From positions 138,336-165,519 of the forward strand of contig BMAT01014052.1 of NCBI GenBank assembly GCA_019649035.1: a stretch of DNA of 27,184 nucleotides, read 5' to 3'. How positions within the stretch are numbered: the first letter of the stretch is position 1; every line of letters starts with the position of its first letter. Shown here piece after piece: positions 10,817-19,642 of this stretch. Origin of the DNA: Elysia marginata. Taxonomy: Eukaryota > Mollusca > Gastropoda > Plakobranchidae. The notes under the pieces were generated by a model. The model did no database searches, was not told the DNA's origin, and saw only the letters and a program-made list of their open reading frames with translations. Both the position numbers and the translations under genes were made by a program.

Positions 10817-11341
10817 AGCAGACTGGCCTTGGGCTCGTGTATATTTCCAACTCCGAGCCCGAAGCTACAACATTCTACTAAATGTAATACAGATCTTATA
10901 GCTATTGTAAGATTTGTTTTCAAGTAAACGTAGAGCTCAAACATAATACAATAAGATTTAACATTGGTCCCACGTCCTTCTCTGCCTCTGACCAGAGCTG
11001 AGAGGAATAAATAATTTATTATCCTGTCACTGGCAGTGTTGTTTCAAGTGTTGAATCTAAGGAGATGATTTAGTATCCTTTGTTACGACGGGACAGCTCG
11101 ATGTGTCGCATATCACCCCTGTTTTCTTTTTACGCCCGTTTTCCTTCCTTTTTCATTTGTCTGTTGCAAGTAGGGTTATAAATAACGTTGATGTCTTGTC
11201 TCGTTTTGTGTTAATCCTAGATGTCAGAGGACATCTGAAAATGCCGGCATTAGATCTCGTGAATCGAACGGTGGTTATGGAGAATTTCAACTCTTTGATA
11301 AAAAGCAGAGAGTCCAGTCGTGGGTGTCCAATTATCACTTG
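10817..11341. other. Sequence without a recognised gene
   Basis: A 159-codon plus-strand open frame (11103-11582) starts here and runs through the poly-C tract at 11342. It matches no family I recognise. Its frame depends on the exact length of a 14-C run, and its composition is ordinary for the surroundings. It may be chance. A real exon is not excluded. Confidence 0.4.
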
Positions 11342-11355
11342 CCCCCCCCCCCCCC
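11342..11355. repeat. Poly-C tract (14 C)
   Basis: Fourteen consecutive C. The length of such a run is unstable in replication and in sequencing, so any reading frame crossing it should be distrusted. Confidence 0.95.
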
Positions 11356-13096
11356 GGTCCAAGTCTCGCCTCGAGCTGTTTGCTGACTCACGATCAGTAT
11401 CATTAAATTGTGCCCCCTATTCGTCATTTACCCCTCTGTTTTTCCCGTCCTTTGGGGACATTAGAAGCAAAAGCTCAGCCAAAGTTCTGATGATAGTCAG
11501 TCTCTCAACAGCACCAGTCGCCGCTAAATTGGAAAGATGGATGGGCAGTCACCTTCAAAGGCAGTCGATTAGTGTTTCTTAAAAGTAAGGCGAGACAGTG
11601 AATGATTTAACCATGGGCTTGCCGAGGAACAGAGTAAAAGATACAGATGTTGCTTTACTTTCAAACTAATTTAGTTTTGAAGTAATGTCATGCTTTGTTT
11701 AGATAAGAATATTTTTTACTAAGTAGAACTAAACCTTTCATCGGATGGAATGGTGGCATCATTTAAAGCCACACACACAAGTTTATCAGAACGTTTTGGC
11801 AAGTTCACACTGGGAGATAACTGCTTTCTGAAAACATTATAGTGCAACATTCCCGCATCATCAACAAGCAGGGCCATTGGCCTTGTGCTCACTACTCTAG
11901 GGTTAATAGTGTGAACGTTTTTAAGTTCAACAAAGCATAGTTCTAAATAGAACGACCTCATGCGTGAGGCACCGGGTTAACTCGCCCATATTACACCAAT
12001 ATATATTCTTGTAATATTATTGATGTTCAAATTTTGAAGGGTTAGACTGCCAAGGTAGCAGCCATTATATAATACCATAGCTCTGCTCAAACCGTTTAAC
12101 GCAATTCTTGCTATGCAGAGAACATGAACTATATCGGACTGAGGCAGTCTGTGTTTGTGCTAAATATGAAAAAAAAAACTTCAAAATGTTTTTGATCCGA
12201 TGAATGTCCTAAAATATGTGTAACTTAAGTTTGCTTAAGTCGCATTTAGCCAAGTTCGCCATTACTTTGACAATATTCTCACGTAGGTGAAAAGTGAAAA
12301 AAGCAATCAACCATAATAGAGGGATCTAGATCTTTGAAAAAATGTTAATAGCTGTATTTTGATAGAATTGATTTTCACAGGTGAAATGGTCAGATTTGTT
12401 GTACACCAGAATAGGAGGACATCTTTTGATGTGAGACTTGTCGACAAAAAAAAAATAATAAAAATAATGATTGCGATCTACGTCTTTATCAAGCATAATG
12501 AAAAAACAAAAAGCTAAGAAAAAGAAACCGGCCCTTGCTCCCTCGCAGCTATATGGATAACATCGCGCAGTCATTTCTAAAAACATTCATCGATAAACTC
12601 GCATCCAAACCACCTTTTTGACAACTGTCCGCTTCTGTTGTTGTTTTACGTTGTTTTGATAGCCTCACCGGTACCGTTGGTTTAGATCTAGACCTAGCTA
12701 TAGGCCTACATTGAATGTTACCATGGCAGCCAAAGTGGGCTTTGTTTCAAAGGAAAAACTAGCAGTTGCAAAAGATTTAACACGTTGAAATGTAAGCGTG
12801 GGAATATTGATAATTATTATAGTTGAAGTACCTCTTCTACGAACAATATGAGGGGATGTCAAATGATAACAGATCTAGCTGCAGAATATCATAAGGACTT
12901 GAGAAGGTGTAAGGAAAGCAGGTGGACTAATATATATGTACTAGTATATAATAGTACTTACATCAATTGCGTAGAATTTCTGGGTAGATAACGTTAATAG
13001 CGTAAGATCTGTGGCACTGTCCGCAGATACAATACAAGAAGATTTGCACATAATTATACTTTAAGACCGACTCTAGACCCCACTCTACTCATTGTC
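11356..13096. other. AT-rich sequence, no gene seen
   Basis: Minus-strand frames at 11719-11961 (80 codons) and 12326-12586 (86 codons) have no visible domains. A TAGGCCTA palindrome lies at 12701-12708, beside several AGATCTA words. AT-rich near-palindromic sequence occurs around 12928-12960. I see nothing else. Confidence 0.5.
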
Positions 13097-13238
13097 TTGG
13101 CTATATTTGTGATTTGTGCCATCTAGAGATCTAAGAAGGGGTGTCTGAGTAGATCTAAGAAGAGATGATAAAGGATAAAGAATGCTTGTGCATCAGTGTG
13201 GTGGCTTCTTGCTACTTCACTGGCGATCTGCGGTCTTT

Positions 13239-13494
13239 GTCTTGCTTGATTTGTAATTGGTGCCATTCGGTGACAGATTATTATTTTAATGTGTTTGGGG
13301 GGGGGGGGGTCAAGCCAGCAGAATGAATAATTAAGATCTACCCCCCCCCCCTCTTTTCCGAAAATAAGCTTACATCAAGTATAGTTTATATTTATAATCT
13401 AGATCTATATCGGCAATTAACGGTCCGAAATCAACAAAAAACTGAAATCAACATTGTTTTCCAAAGAGCCAATTTTATTTATTTCTTTGTCTTT
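13239..13494. repeat. 256-bp block present in copy A only, bounded by GTCTTT
   Basis: GTCTTT occurs at 13233-13238 and again at 13489-13494, and only once at the matching point of copy B. This is either an insertion with a 6-bp target duplication in copy A, or a deletion between 6-bp repeats in copy B. The block contains 13 G (13297-13309) and 11 C (13341-13351), separated by 31 bp. Its first about 35 bp also resemble 13098-13125 (GTCTTG...GATTTGT...GTGCCAT), which suggests a local tandem duplication. Confidence 0.85.
13297..13351. other. G13 / C11 inverted homopolymer pair
   Basis: Thirteen G (13297-13309) and eleven C (13341-13351) lie in opposite complementarity around a 31-bp AT-rich centre. 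They could pair as an 11-bp G:C stem. The G run alone could join a quadruplex. Such a pair is a likely site of polymerase stalling or assembly error. Confidence 0.7.
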
Positions 13495-13587
13495 AAAAAG
13501 CTTGTTTGACATATTGATGTAGCTTCGCACAAAATAAGTCGCAGACAGGAGAATTATAGGCTATGAGGTCTAGGTTTGGGAGATCTA

Positions 13588-13730
13588 GATCTACATCTAC
13601 AAGTCTTTGTCTTTGTTCTACTACTAGATTACCTAGGACTAAGGGGTCTAGAGTTTCTATATTTACATGTGGAAGATGTAGATCTACAGGTCTTTGTCTT
13701 TATTTTATCTCTTCTACTGAATTATCTGAG
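13588..13730 (+). repeat. Imperfect 87-bp tandem duplication rich in AGATCT and GTCTTTGTCTTT
   Basis: A block at 13588-13614 (containing TCTACAAGTCTTTGTCTTT) recurs at 13675-13701 (TCTACAGGTCTTTGTCTTT), an offset of 87 bp, and similarity continues weakly into the following 30 bp. Two overlapping open frames (13563-13823 and 13576-13857) are Ser/Arg or Leu/Asp rich because of this composition, and I do not call them genes. Confidence 0.7.
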
Positions 13731-13900
13731 CCTGAGTCTAGCTCTAGATCTAGATTTTTTCTTCTATCACGAAGCTCCCGCATTGACCTTGCTTTCTCCT
13801 CTCTCCTACGTACATCCTGCTAAGATCTTTTTGTCACCTAAGATCGCTTCTTTTTAGGAGGAATGTTTAGCCTAAAAAACATACCATAGATTTAGATCTG

Positions 13901-14088
13901 GAGATCTAAGAAGGGATGTCTGAGTAGATCTAAGTAGGTATGATAAAGAGTAAAGAATGCTTGTGCCCCAGTGTGGTGGCCTCTTTCTATTTAACTGGGT
14001 GGTCTTTAAAAAGCTTGTGCGGCATATTGATGTATCTTCGCTCAAAATCGGTCGCAGAGAAGAGAACTATAGGCTAGGAGGCCTAGAA
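13901..14088 (+). repeat. Duplicated segment, copy B (lacks the 256-bp block)
   Basis: This is the second copy of the segment at 13126-13575, in the same orientation about 775 bp downstream. It runs from GAGATCTAAGAAGGG to AGGCCTAGAA. At its GGTCTTTAAAAAGC position it is continuous where copy A is interrupted. Scattered substitutions show that the duplication is not recent. Confidence 0.92.
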
Positions 14089-14400
14089 ATATTTATTAAA
14101 ATGTTAAAAAAAAGCAAGTATTGTTGACAGCTATAGACAATCATGCAACTGAGTTTTAGGAACTACGCATTTTGTTTTTTTCTCCAGAGTTTTTAGTCCA
14201 AGTGTTTAGATTATTTTGATGGTAACAGGTCGAAATCCTTTTCTTATTACAGTATGAAAAAGCCTTGTACAAAGGCGTCATGAAAACTTTATCAACGACT
14301 TAGGTTAAGGTCATATTGCCGCCGTTGTTTTTAAGGAAAGCAAAAAGGGCACTGAAGATAAATTAAAAGACATTGTGCTATTATAATTTGGAAAAAAAGC
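14089..14400. other. AT-rich sequence, no gene seen
   Basis: I see no feature here. It separates copy B of the duplication from the first GA-rich tract. Confidence 0.5.
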
Positions 14401-14449
14401 GGGAGAGAGAGGGGGAGAAGTGAGAGAGAGAAAGAGAGAGAGAGAGAGA
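14401..14449 (+). repeat. Imperfect GA-rich tract
   Basis: A 49-bp purine-only stretch (apart from one T) of GAGAGA type with GGGGGAGAAG interruptions. Homopurine/homopyrimidine DNA with mirror symmetry can form triplex (H-DNA). It looks like an older relative of the pure tract at 14667. Confidence 0.9.
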
Positions 14450-14660
14450 TGTCTAAATACAAAGGTGGAACTCAAAACGCTTGGAGTTAAGCTACAAAGT
14501 AGATTAGGATTAAAAAAAGGAACTACAGCGTAATGTATATATCACTCTGTTAAACAAGGGGGAAAACAATGCAATCTAAAGTTATGTATAAAAACGATTC
14601 GGCTTTATTTCAAGCATTTGTAGGTTAGAAATTTGATTTTTATTATAATTATTTTGTTTT
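14450..14660. other. Spacer between two GA tracts
   Basis: An AT-rich spacer of about 210 bp in which I see no gene. Confidence 0.5.

Positions 14661-14708
<48 letters not shown>
14661..14708 (+). repeat. GA dinucleotide microsatellite, 21 pure units
   Basis: Positions 14667-14708 are an uninterrupted (AG)21, preceded by AGAGAA. Its purity indicates recent expansion. It is probably length-polymorphic and able to form H-DNA. Confidence 0.97.
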
Positions 14709-14710
<2 letters not shown>

Positions 14711-15110
14711 AGAATGACGCTGAGACAGCTAATGCATGTATAGAGATAATAGGAAAATTGATGGTTTATACGAAATAAAATTTTTGTGTTTGATTATCTA
14801 ACAGCTGCACTGGAATGAATAGAGTAATCCGAACCTGAGGTAAAAACTTCAAAATTTTCATTTTGACCTTGGAACTGCCGAGACCGAGACGTACACATAC
14901 GCCTGGTTTTAAATCTAAGTATAGATGTCAATGATATCTAAATCTATCATCTAAGCCTTGCTCTATGTTTCGATCCTGAACTAGAAAACATTTAGACCTT
15001 TTTACAAACTGCTATTTTTAAAGACAGTTTCTCCAAAATTTAATACAGATCAGTGAACTCAATGAAGACCAAACTCTAATACTTAATAATAGACAACACT
15101 GGTTTTTGGG
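14709..15110. other. AT-rich sequence, no gene seen
   Basis: No gene, RNA or clear repeat is visible. It ends in the T-rich stretch (15109-15119) that may be the A-tail of the neighbouring minus-strand SINE. Confidence 0.5.
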
Positions 15111-15119
15111 TTTTTTTTT

Positions 15120-15445
15120 ACAAGAACTTATTCCAATTTATTGGCTAATTCTGGTGTATAACAACGTAATTGTGTCGCCACAGAGCAGCGCCACTAATGC
15201 CCCAGCAGACCATTACAAAAGTCATTTGAAGACCACTTTTTACCTATATGCAGGATGTTGCAAACGCATATCAGGAATTCAAGAATTGCCTGTAGCAGGG
15301 TAACCATTTTACAGGTGGGTGGACTGGGGAAAGTTGGGGTAAATTGCTCTCCCAAGGCAACTGCAACATGGCATGGTCGGGAATCGAACCCGCGACCTCC
15401 AGATCTCCAGTCCGACGCGCTAACCACTCTTCCACGCTACTCCCC
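15120..15445 (-). mobile_element. tRNA-derived SINE
   Basis: Read on the minus strand from 15445, the sequence starts GGGGAGTAGCGTGGAAGAG and has a tRNA-like head with both internal polymerase III promoter boxes. The A box is TGGAAGAGTGG (15424-15434, one mismatch to TGGCNNAGTGG) and the B box is GGTTCGATTCC (15380-15390, a perfect match). A seven-base AGCGTGG / CCATGCC pairing resembles an acceptor stem with one mismatch and one wobble pair. A non-tRNA body follows (about 15180-15365). The 3' end is uncertain: minus-strand sequence near 15110-15120 is a run of A preceded by AATAAA-like words, a plausible tail. I found no clear target-site duplication. A body longer than a tRNA and lack of a clean cloverleaf argue against a functional tRNA gene. 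Open frames crossing it on both strands are artefacts. Confidence 0.8.
15380..15434 (-). promoter_or_regulatory. Internal RNA polymerase III promoter (A and B boxes) of the SINE
   Basis: The A box lies at 15424-15434 and the B box at 15380-15390 on the minus strand, with spacing as in tRNA genes. The B box agrees with the GGTTCGANTCC consensus at all positions, so this copy may still bind TFIIIC. Confidence 0.75.
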
Positions 15446-15460
15446 AATAATTAAATCTAA

Positions 15461-15529
15461 AAACTACTATTGTACTGTTACAGGCATTGTTATTATTACT
15501 TTTATCTTAACTGTTACATTTGTTATCAT
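15461..15529 (+). repeat. Short dispersed duplicate, copy 1
   Basis: It contains TACTGTTACAGGCATTGTTA followed by TTATTAC, TAACTGTTACATTTG and TTATCATT. The same order of words recurs at 15656-15719. It begins just right of the SINE head, so it may be part of an older repeat into which the SINE inserted. Confidence 0.75.
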
Positions 15530-15655
15530 TAGACAATACTATCATTGTTATTACGTAGATTTATTATTACCATTATCTTTGCTATTATTGTGATTTTGAA
15601 ATTTCCTATTACCGTTTCATTATCAATATTATTATATTAATTTAAATTATCATTT

Positions 15656-15719
15656 AAACTATTATTCTACTGTTACAGGCATTGTTATTATTGCTGTTAA
15701 CTATTACATTTATTATCAT
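15656..15719 (+). repeat. Short dispersed duplicate, copy 2
   Basis: It matches 15461-15529, including a shared CTGTTACAGGCATTGTTATT. Copy 2 lacks a few bases in the middle. The 126 bp between copies is ATTATT-rich and could be a degenerate tandem array. Confidence 0.75.
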
Positions 15720-15790
15720 CACATTGTATCATTTATTATCATTTTTTTTATCTTTACGCATACTAAAACTTGGCATCTTTGCCTCATTAG

Positions 15791-15818
15791 AACGTGATGC
15801 GTGATGGGGCATCACGTT
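15791..15818 (+). other. Perfect 10-bp hairpin beside a CGAAAC motif
   Basis: AACGTGATGC (15791-15800) and GCATCACGTT (15809-15818) are perfectly complementary around the 8-nt loop GTGATGGG. The stem is preceded by CTCATTAG and followed by ATCGAAACGT. That order (CTGATGAG-like octamer, stem, CGAAAC) is the layout of a hammerhead ribozyme core. The octamer differs from the consensus at two positions and no standard NUH cleavage site follows, so it would be a decayed copy at best. Confidence 0.8.
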
Positions 15819-15839
15819 ATCGAAACGTACGCCAAATAT

Positions 15840-16375
15840 AGACATATTTTTTAAACTTTCATTTTTTTTTAAACATTTAATATCTGCAATTGCAGGTTAC
15901 ATAATTATCAATGCTTCGGGCATCTCGCCCTTACATCTCTTACCAGACAGACCAGAGATGAAACGATGAGCTCAACTGCCAGCAATTTCAAGGCTCATAT
16001 TAGAAAACTCACGTTCGTGCAGATTAGTACAAAAACTGAAGATATTCCACCACTAGTGCTATACACAACTCTGATGGAGAGAAGTATGGGGCGTCTATTG
16101 TTAATAAGTCTGGGGAAAAAAGAGAGAAGGAAAAAGTAAAAAATATGATAAGTAAAATAAATACATGTACGAAGGTAAATAGACCCATCAATAGACAGAG
16201 AGTGAAGGAAAGCAAGAGTGAGATATATAGAAAAAGAGAATGGTGGGGAGAGACAAAACATCATGCTGGCTGAAAGACGACATTGACAGACGGACACAGC
16301 GGTTATACCAAAAGAATTGTCGAAAGTGAAGCTAAATAATTGTATTGAACCTCCTTGTAATTGATCGCTATTAAT
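15840..16375. other. Sequence without recognised gene; purine-rich part at 16100-16260
   Basis: The plus strand around 16075-16260 is A/G-rich, so the opposite strand gives hydrophobic Phe/Ser/Leu open frames (15995-16297 minus, 100 codons; a second frame at 16024-16215). These look membrane-like only because of T/C-rich codons, and I see no protein family. Confidence 0.5.
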
Positions 16376-16382
16376 AGTTAAT

Positions 16383-16390
16383 TGACGTCA
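16383..16390. promoter_or_regulatory. CRE site TGACGTCA (first)
   Basis: An exact 8-bp palindromic CREB/ATF consensus. On its own it could be chance. It gains weight from a second exact copy 162 bp downstream. Confidence 0.5.
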
Positions 16391-16478
16391 TATCCTTAAA
16401 GGAAACCGGCAGGTAAAATTAGTACCCAAATAAAACAGGTGAAGATAAAGGCGATCACGGTAAAACCAGCTCACAGAC

Positions 16479-16485
16479 TGAGTCA
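16479..16485. promoter_or_regulatory. AP-1 type site TGAGTCA
   Basis: An exact AP-1 consensus between the two CRE sites. A related TGACTAA follows at about 16491. Both belong to the candidate bZIP-responsive cluster. Confidence 0.45.
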
Positions 16486-16544
16486 CAGACTGACTAAACC
16501 AAACCCTAAGTACGTGTAGGGAGTGCAACAGCAGCAGGAGCACA

Positions 16545-16552
16545 TGACGTCA
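16545..16552. promoter_or_regulatory. CRE site TGACGTCA (second), next to ATTGG
   Basis: An exact CRE followed within 10 bp by ATTGG (16561-16565, an inverted CCAAT) and later by CGTCAT half-sites near 16581. CRE plus CCAAT is a common arrangement in proximal promoters. The surroundings (about 16500-16760) are distinctly GC-richer than the rest of the window. Confidence 0.5.
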
Positions 16553-16999
16553 CAGATGTTATTGGTCACTGGTGGCGCAGCGTCATCATTCTACTGACTT
16601 TGTCGTCCGTCCGCCCACTAGCAGCGCGAGATTATCACCGCAGTCAGGCGGATGATCTCCGGGATTAAGGGCAGATTAGTGGCCATCACAAGCCCACACC
16701 TCGGGGACAGCTGCAGTAATCCCCCTGGAGATAGGACATAAACTGATGGTATTCTCGGCCGTCGCTCGGGATCTGAGACTTGGAGAAAGCAAAAAGTCTG
16801 CCAAATCTTAAAAAGCTTTGAGGATGTAACTGAGGTATTAATGGTTCTGACATTGGGTTTGTTGGAACGATTTCTTTAAATACTGCAATAATCTTTTGAG
16901 TTAACAAAAACATTTTAGAGAGCCTTATTTTGAAAATAGAACCATTAACTATTTTTTTCGGTGTGGTTAGAATGAGGGGGAGGAGGACACAGCCCAGCT

Positions 17000-17007
17000 T
17001 ATAAATA
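17000..17007 (+). promoter_or_regulatory. TATA-like box TATAAATA
   Basis: A TATAAATA word lies about 450 bp downstream of the second CRE. It fits a TATA box if a plus-strand transcript starts near 17030, but AT-rich DNA yields such words easily and no exon can be recognised after it. Confidence 0.25.
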
Positions 17008-17010
17008 GCT

Positions 17011-17750
17011 TTCTCTGCAGTTGACACCCTTGAAATTTAGAGATAGTGAAGCAATACAAAAGCTATCGGAAAGAATTGCATACCGCGGCATTATGTTAGA
17101 TATTGATTGCGACTGACTAACTGTCCACACATTTGATACAAAACGTTAAGTCATAATGGGAGATCAATCTCCTGTTGCCCCTTCCATTCCCTGTCGATAG
17201 AATTCAATCAGACCTTAAAAGAAATCACTTTATTGCAAGAGATGTCTGCCTATTTGTGGAAATTTTATTGACTTAAGCTCTGGAAGTTAGGGAAAATGGC
17301 ATGCACAATGTATTTAAAGTCTTTTTTCTTGAACATGTCGAATGAAAATTAATCAATCATGACATAACGCTGAGATTAATTTCATTAAAGCGGGTCTTTT
17401 TTTCTGTATGCAGTCTCTAACAAAAGATAAAATTCATTGCTCGTTTACAGTTAGTTAGTTCTTTCTAAGATATTATTTTAATTTTTTCAAATACATATCC
17501 TCAATACAGTTATAGTTGATAAACAAATTATTAGAAAGCTAGATTGTTGTAGACGGTTAGAAGCCAGAACGATCAGGTCATGTTAACCCTCACTGGTCCT
17601 AGTGATCTGAACCCTCAGTTTCTTTTCTTTAAAAAGTAAGTCTGAAATGGGTCATAATATCATTAACTATTATTGTCAGGAAGAAAGTTGGGAAAAAATT
17701 TGTAAACATCATGCTGGTACCAACCGACAGCCTTTAGCAAAAAATGCAAA
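17011..17750. other. AT-rich sequence, no gene seen
   Basis: I see no coding frame of interest and no repeat boundary before the 41-bp array. Confidence 0.5.
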
Positions 17751-18093
17751 GTGCCAGGTCATAACATCCTGCGACAGAGTTCTTAAAAAACTGCCAGGTC
17801 ATAACACCCTGCATCAGAGTTCTTAAAAAAACTGCCAGGTCATAACACCCTGCATCAGAGTTCTTAAAAAAACTGCTAGGTCATAACATCCTGCGACAGA
17901 GTTCTTAAAAAAACTGCCAGGTCATAACATCCTGCATCAGAGTTCTTAAAAAACTGCCAGGTCATAACACCCTGCATCAGAGTTCTTAAAAAAACTGCCA
18001 GGTCACAACACCCTGCATCAGAGTTCTTAAAAAAACTACCAGGTCACAACCCCCTGCATCAGAGTTCATACAAAGCTGGCAGGTCATAATACT
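17751..18093 (+). repeat. 41-bp minisatellite, about 8.5 units
   Basis: The unit begins CTGCCAGGTCATAACACCCT and continues GCATCAGAGTTCTTAAAAAAA. Unit starts fall at 17751, 17791, 17832, 17873, 17914, 17954, 17995, 18036 and 18076. The 40/41-bp alternation comes only from the length of the A run. Two unit types occur, with CATCCTGCGACAGAG (units 1 and 4) or CACCCTGCATCAGAG (most others), plus one hybrid. Stop codons inside the unit exclude coding on the plus strand. Confidence 0.96.
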
Positions 18094-19312
18094 TTAGTCA
18101 TACAAAAAAAGAACACAAATTGTATGGCCTTGTCTCTATTACGAACAAAAACTAAATGTAAATCAAATCAACCCTTCAATTTTGATGGTGATGGTAATAG
18201 TATAATTTTATTAAAACCACATTAAACGGTTTGTGCCAATCTACGCTCCCTGGACATAACTGAGGAAAATCAATTCCACCGTATTTCCTCCAATTTCGCG
18301 TTATACATGTTTTATCAGGAAACCGAAAATGTCGAACGCTCTGAGGCGAGGCAAAACAAGAGAAAATCTTCTTGACTGCATAGCTGAGCTGTCGGGGGTG
18401 GACCTATAAATTTTCTTGCTGGAAAGGGCAGTTTGGCCGAAGCTGCGCGGATGGGCGACAATTCAAACACCAGTCGTGAAAAGCTCTATTTACATAACAA
18501 TAGGACCCACTGCAAAAAAACCTTCATTTTCGTTTTGGGTCTTTTATTCTTTTTAAAAAACTATAATAACACAATGAAGTCCCACGCGAAGGCTGTAGAA
18601 TGTCTGCTTTTATAAGGAATATTTGAAAATTTTGGCTTTATTTTGAGCTATTTAAAACATTTACATGCAGTGTCGCGTTTGGTGATTATGTTTTATTTTT
18701 AAACAACCGTGTCTTGGAGAGTTCAGAGAGCGCATCCGATGGAGTTTATTCTGTTTTTCCGATCAGTTTGAAGATTGTGAAAGAGAAGCTTGTCAGTTAA
18801 GCTTTTACAAGCTAATAGTTAAGCGATATGAAATTAAAGTGAACTTCACATTTCACCCACAAAGAGGCATTGCAGTTAATAAAAGAGGAGCCGCATTAAA
18901 ATAAGACCAGCGCTTTATCCGTTACAAATGTTAAAAAATCATACCAGTGAATATAACATACAAAGTGAATAGTAAATTACAATGTGGAATGGCCTTCGCC
19001 AAATTACTTTTTACATTTAGTATACAGTTGTAATGGTGCCATTTGCCATGTGAAATTATCTCTGTGCAAGAACTTTTAATATAAAATTCATACATTAAAA
19101 CGTATTTTGTTTGGTATTAGACCAAAAAATCATTGTGGTAACACAAAAGATAGATTAAAATAGTTACCGTAAATAATGCGGAAAGTTTAAACTGACATCT
19201 ATATGAACAATTATAAATTTTAAAAATATGAAAAGTTGTATTTTAAAAAATTTAAAACCAAATTGCTAAAAAAGTCGCAATGGTTATCTTTTAAGTGTTA
19301 AGATTCGATAAC
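18094..19312. other. AT-rich sequence, no gene seen
   Basis: A 60-codon frame (18433-18615 plus) has no domain. The stretch around 18880-19260 is extremely AT-rich. I see no element ends. Confidence 0.5.
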
Positions 19313-19642
19313 GATGACGCTGGCTGCAACGATGATGACAGTGGTAGCAACACCGATGATGATGGTGGCAACATCACCGATGATGATAGTGGTAACGTCA
19401 CCGATGATGATGGTGGTAACGTCACCGATGATGATGGTGGTAGCGACACCGATGATGATGGTGGTAGCGACACCGATGATGATGGTGGTAACGTCACCGA
19501 TGATGATGGTGGTAGCGACACCGATGATGATGGTGGTAACGTCACCGATGATGATGGTGGTAGCAACATCGATAATGATGGTGGTAGCGACACCGATGAT
19601 GACGGTTGTACCGAAACCGATGACTATGGTAGCTACGATTCA
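19313..19642 (+). repeat. 24-bp minisatellite, 12 exact-length units
   Basis: The unit is GATGATGATGGTGGTAGC followed by GACACC, with an alternative ending AACGTCACC. Twelve units, all exactly 24 bp, start at 19331 and then every 24 bp to 19595, flanked by partial units at 19313 and 19619. The d-type (AACGTC) and e-type (AGCGAC) units alternate at 19475-19546, hinting at a 48-bp sub-period. With a multiple-of-three unit and no stop codons, long frames are open on both strands. The frame at 19295-19807 plus (170 codons) reads as Asp/Gly/Ser/Thr repeats (DDDGGSDT), and a minus-strand frame reads SLPPSSSV. A secreted Asp-rich protein exon is imaginable, but simultaneous openness of several frames favours a non-coding array. 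Confidence 0.95.

Larger units (their letters stand above)
13126..13575 (+). repeat. Duplicated segment, copy A (with 256-bp extra block)
   Basis: The ends of this segment match 13901-14088 closely. The left part (13126-13238) shares GAGATCTAAGAAGGG, GTCTGAGTAGATCTAAG, AAAGAATGCTTGTGC and CAGTGTGGTGGC. The right part (13495-13575) shares AAAAAGCTTGT, CATATTGATGTA and TATAGGCTA. The intervening 13239-13494 is absent from copy B. Without that block, copy A (194 bp) matches the length of copy B (188 bp). Confidence 0.92.

Noticed and set aside
11103..11582. 159-codon plus-strand open frame
   Set aside because: No domain is recognised, and it crosses a 14-C run whose length is unreliable. A shadow frame exists on the other strand. 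I kept it as a note only.
13563..13857. Ser/Arg-rich or Leu/Asp-rich small proteins
   Set aside because: The frames lie in the AGATCT/GTCTTTGTCTTT repeat region and overlap each other. Their composition is set by the repeat.
15380..15445. Functional tRNA gene
   Set aside because: A and B boxes are good, but the cloverleaf does not close cleanly and the sequence continues into a non-tRNA body, so it is a SINE head.
15194..15593. Protein frames on both strands near 15.2-15.6 kb, including one with GGRGFDSRPCH and one with GRESNPRPPDLQ
   Set aside because: These peptide phrases are the usual translations of a tRNA-derived SINE B box region and are artefacts of the SINE.
15995..16297. Small membrane protein on the minus strand
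   Set aside because: The hydrophobic composition follows from a purine-rich plus strand, two overlapping frames look equally hydrophobic, and no family is recognised.
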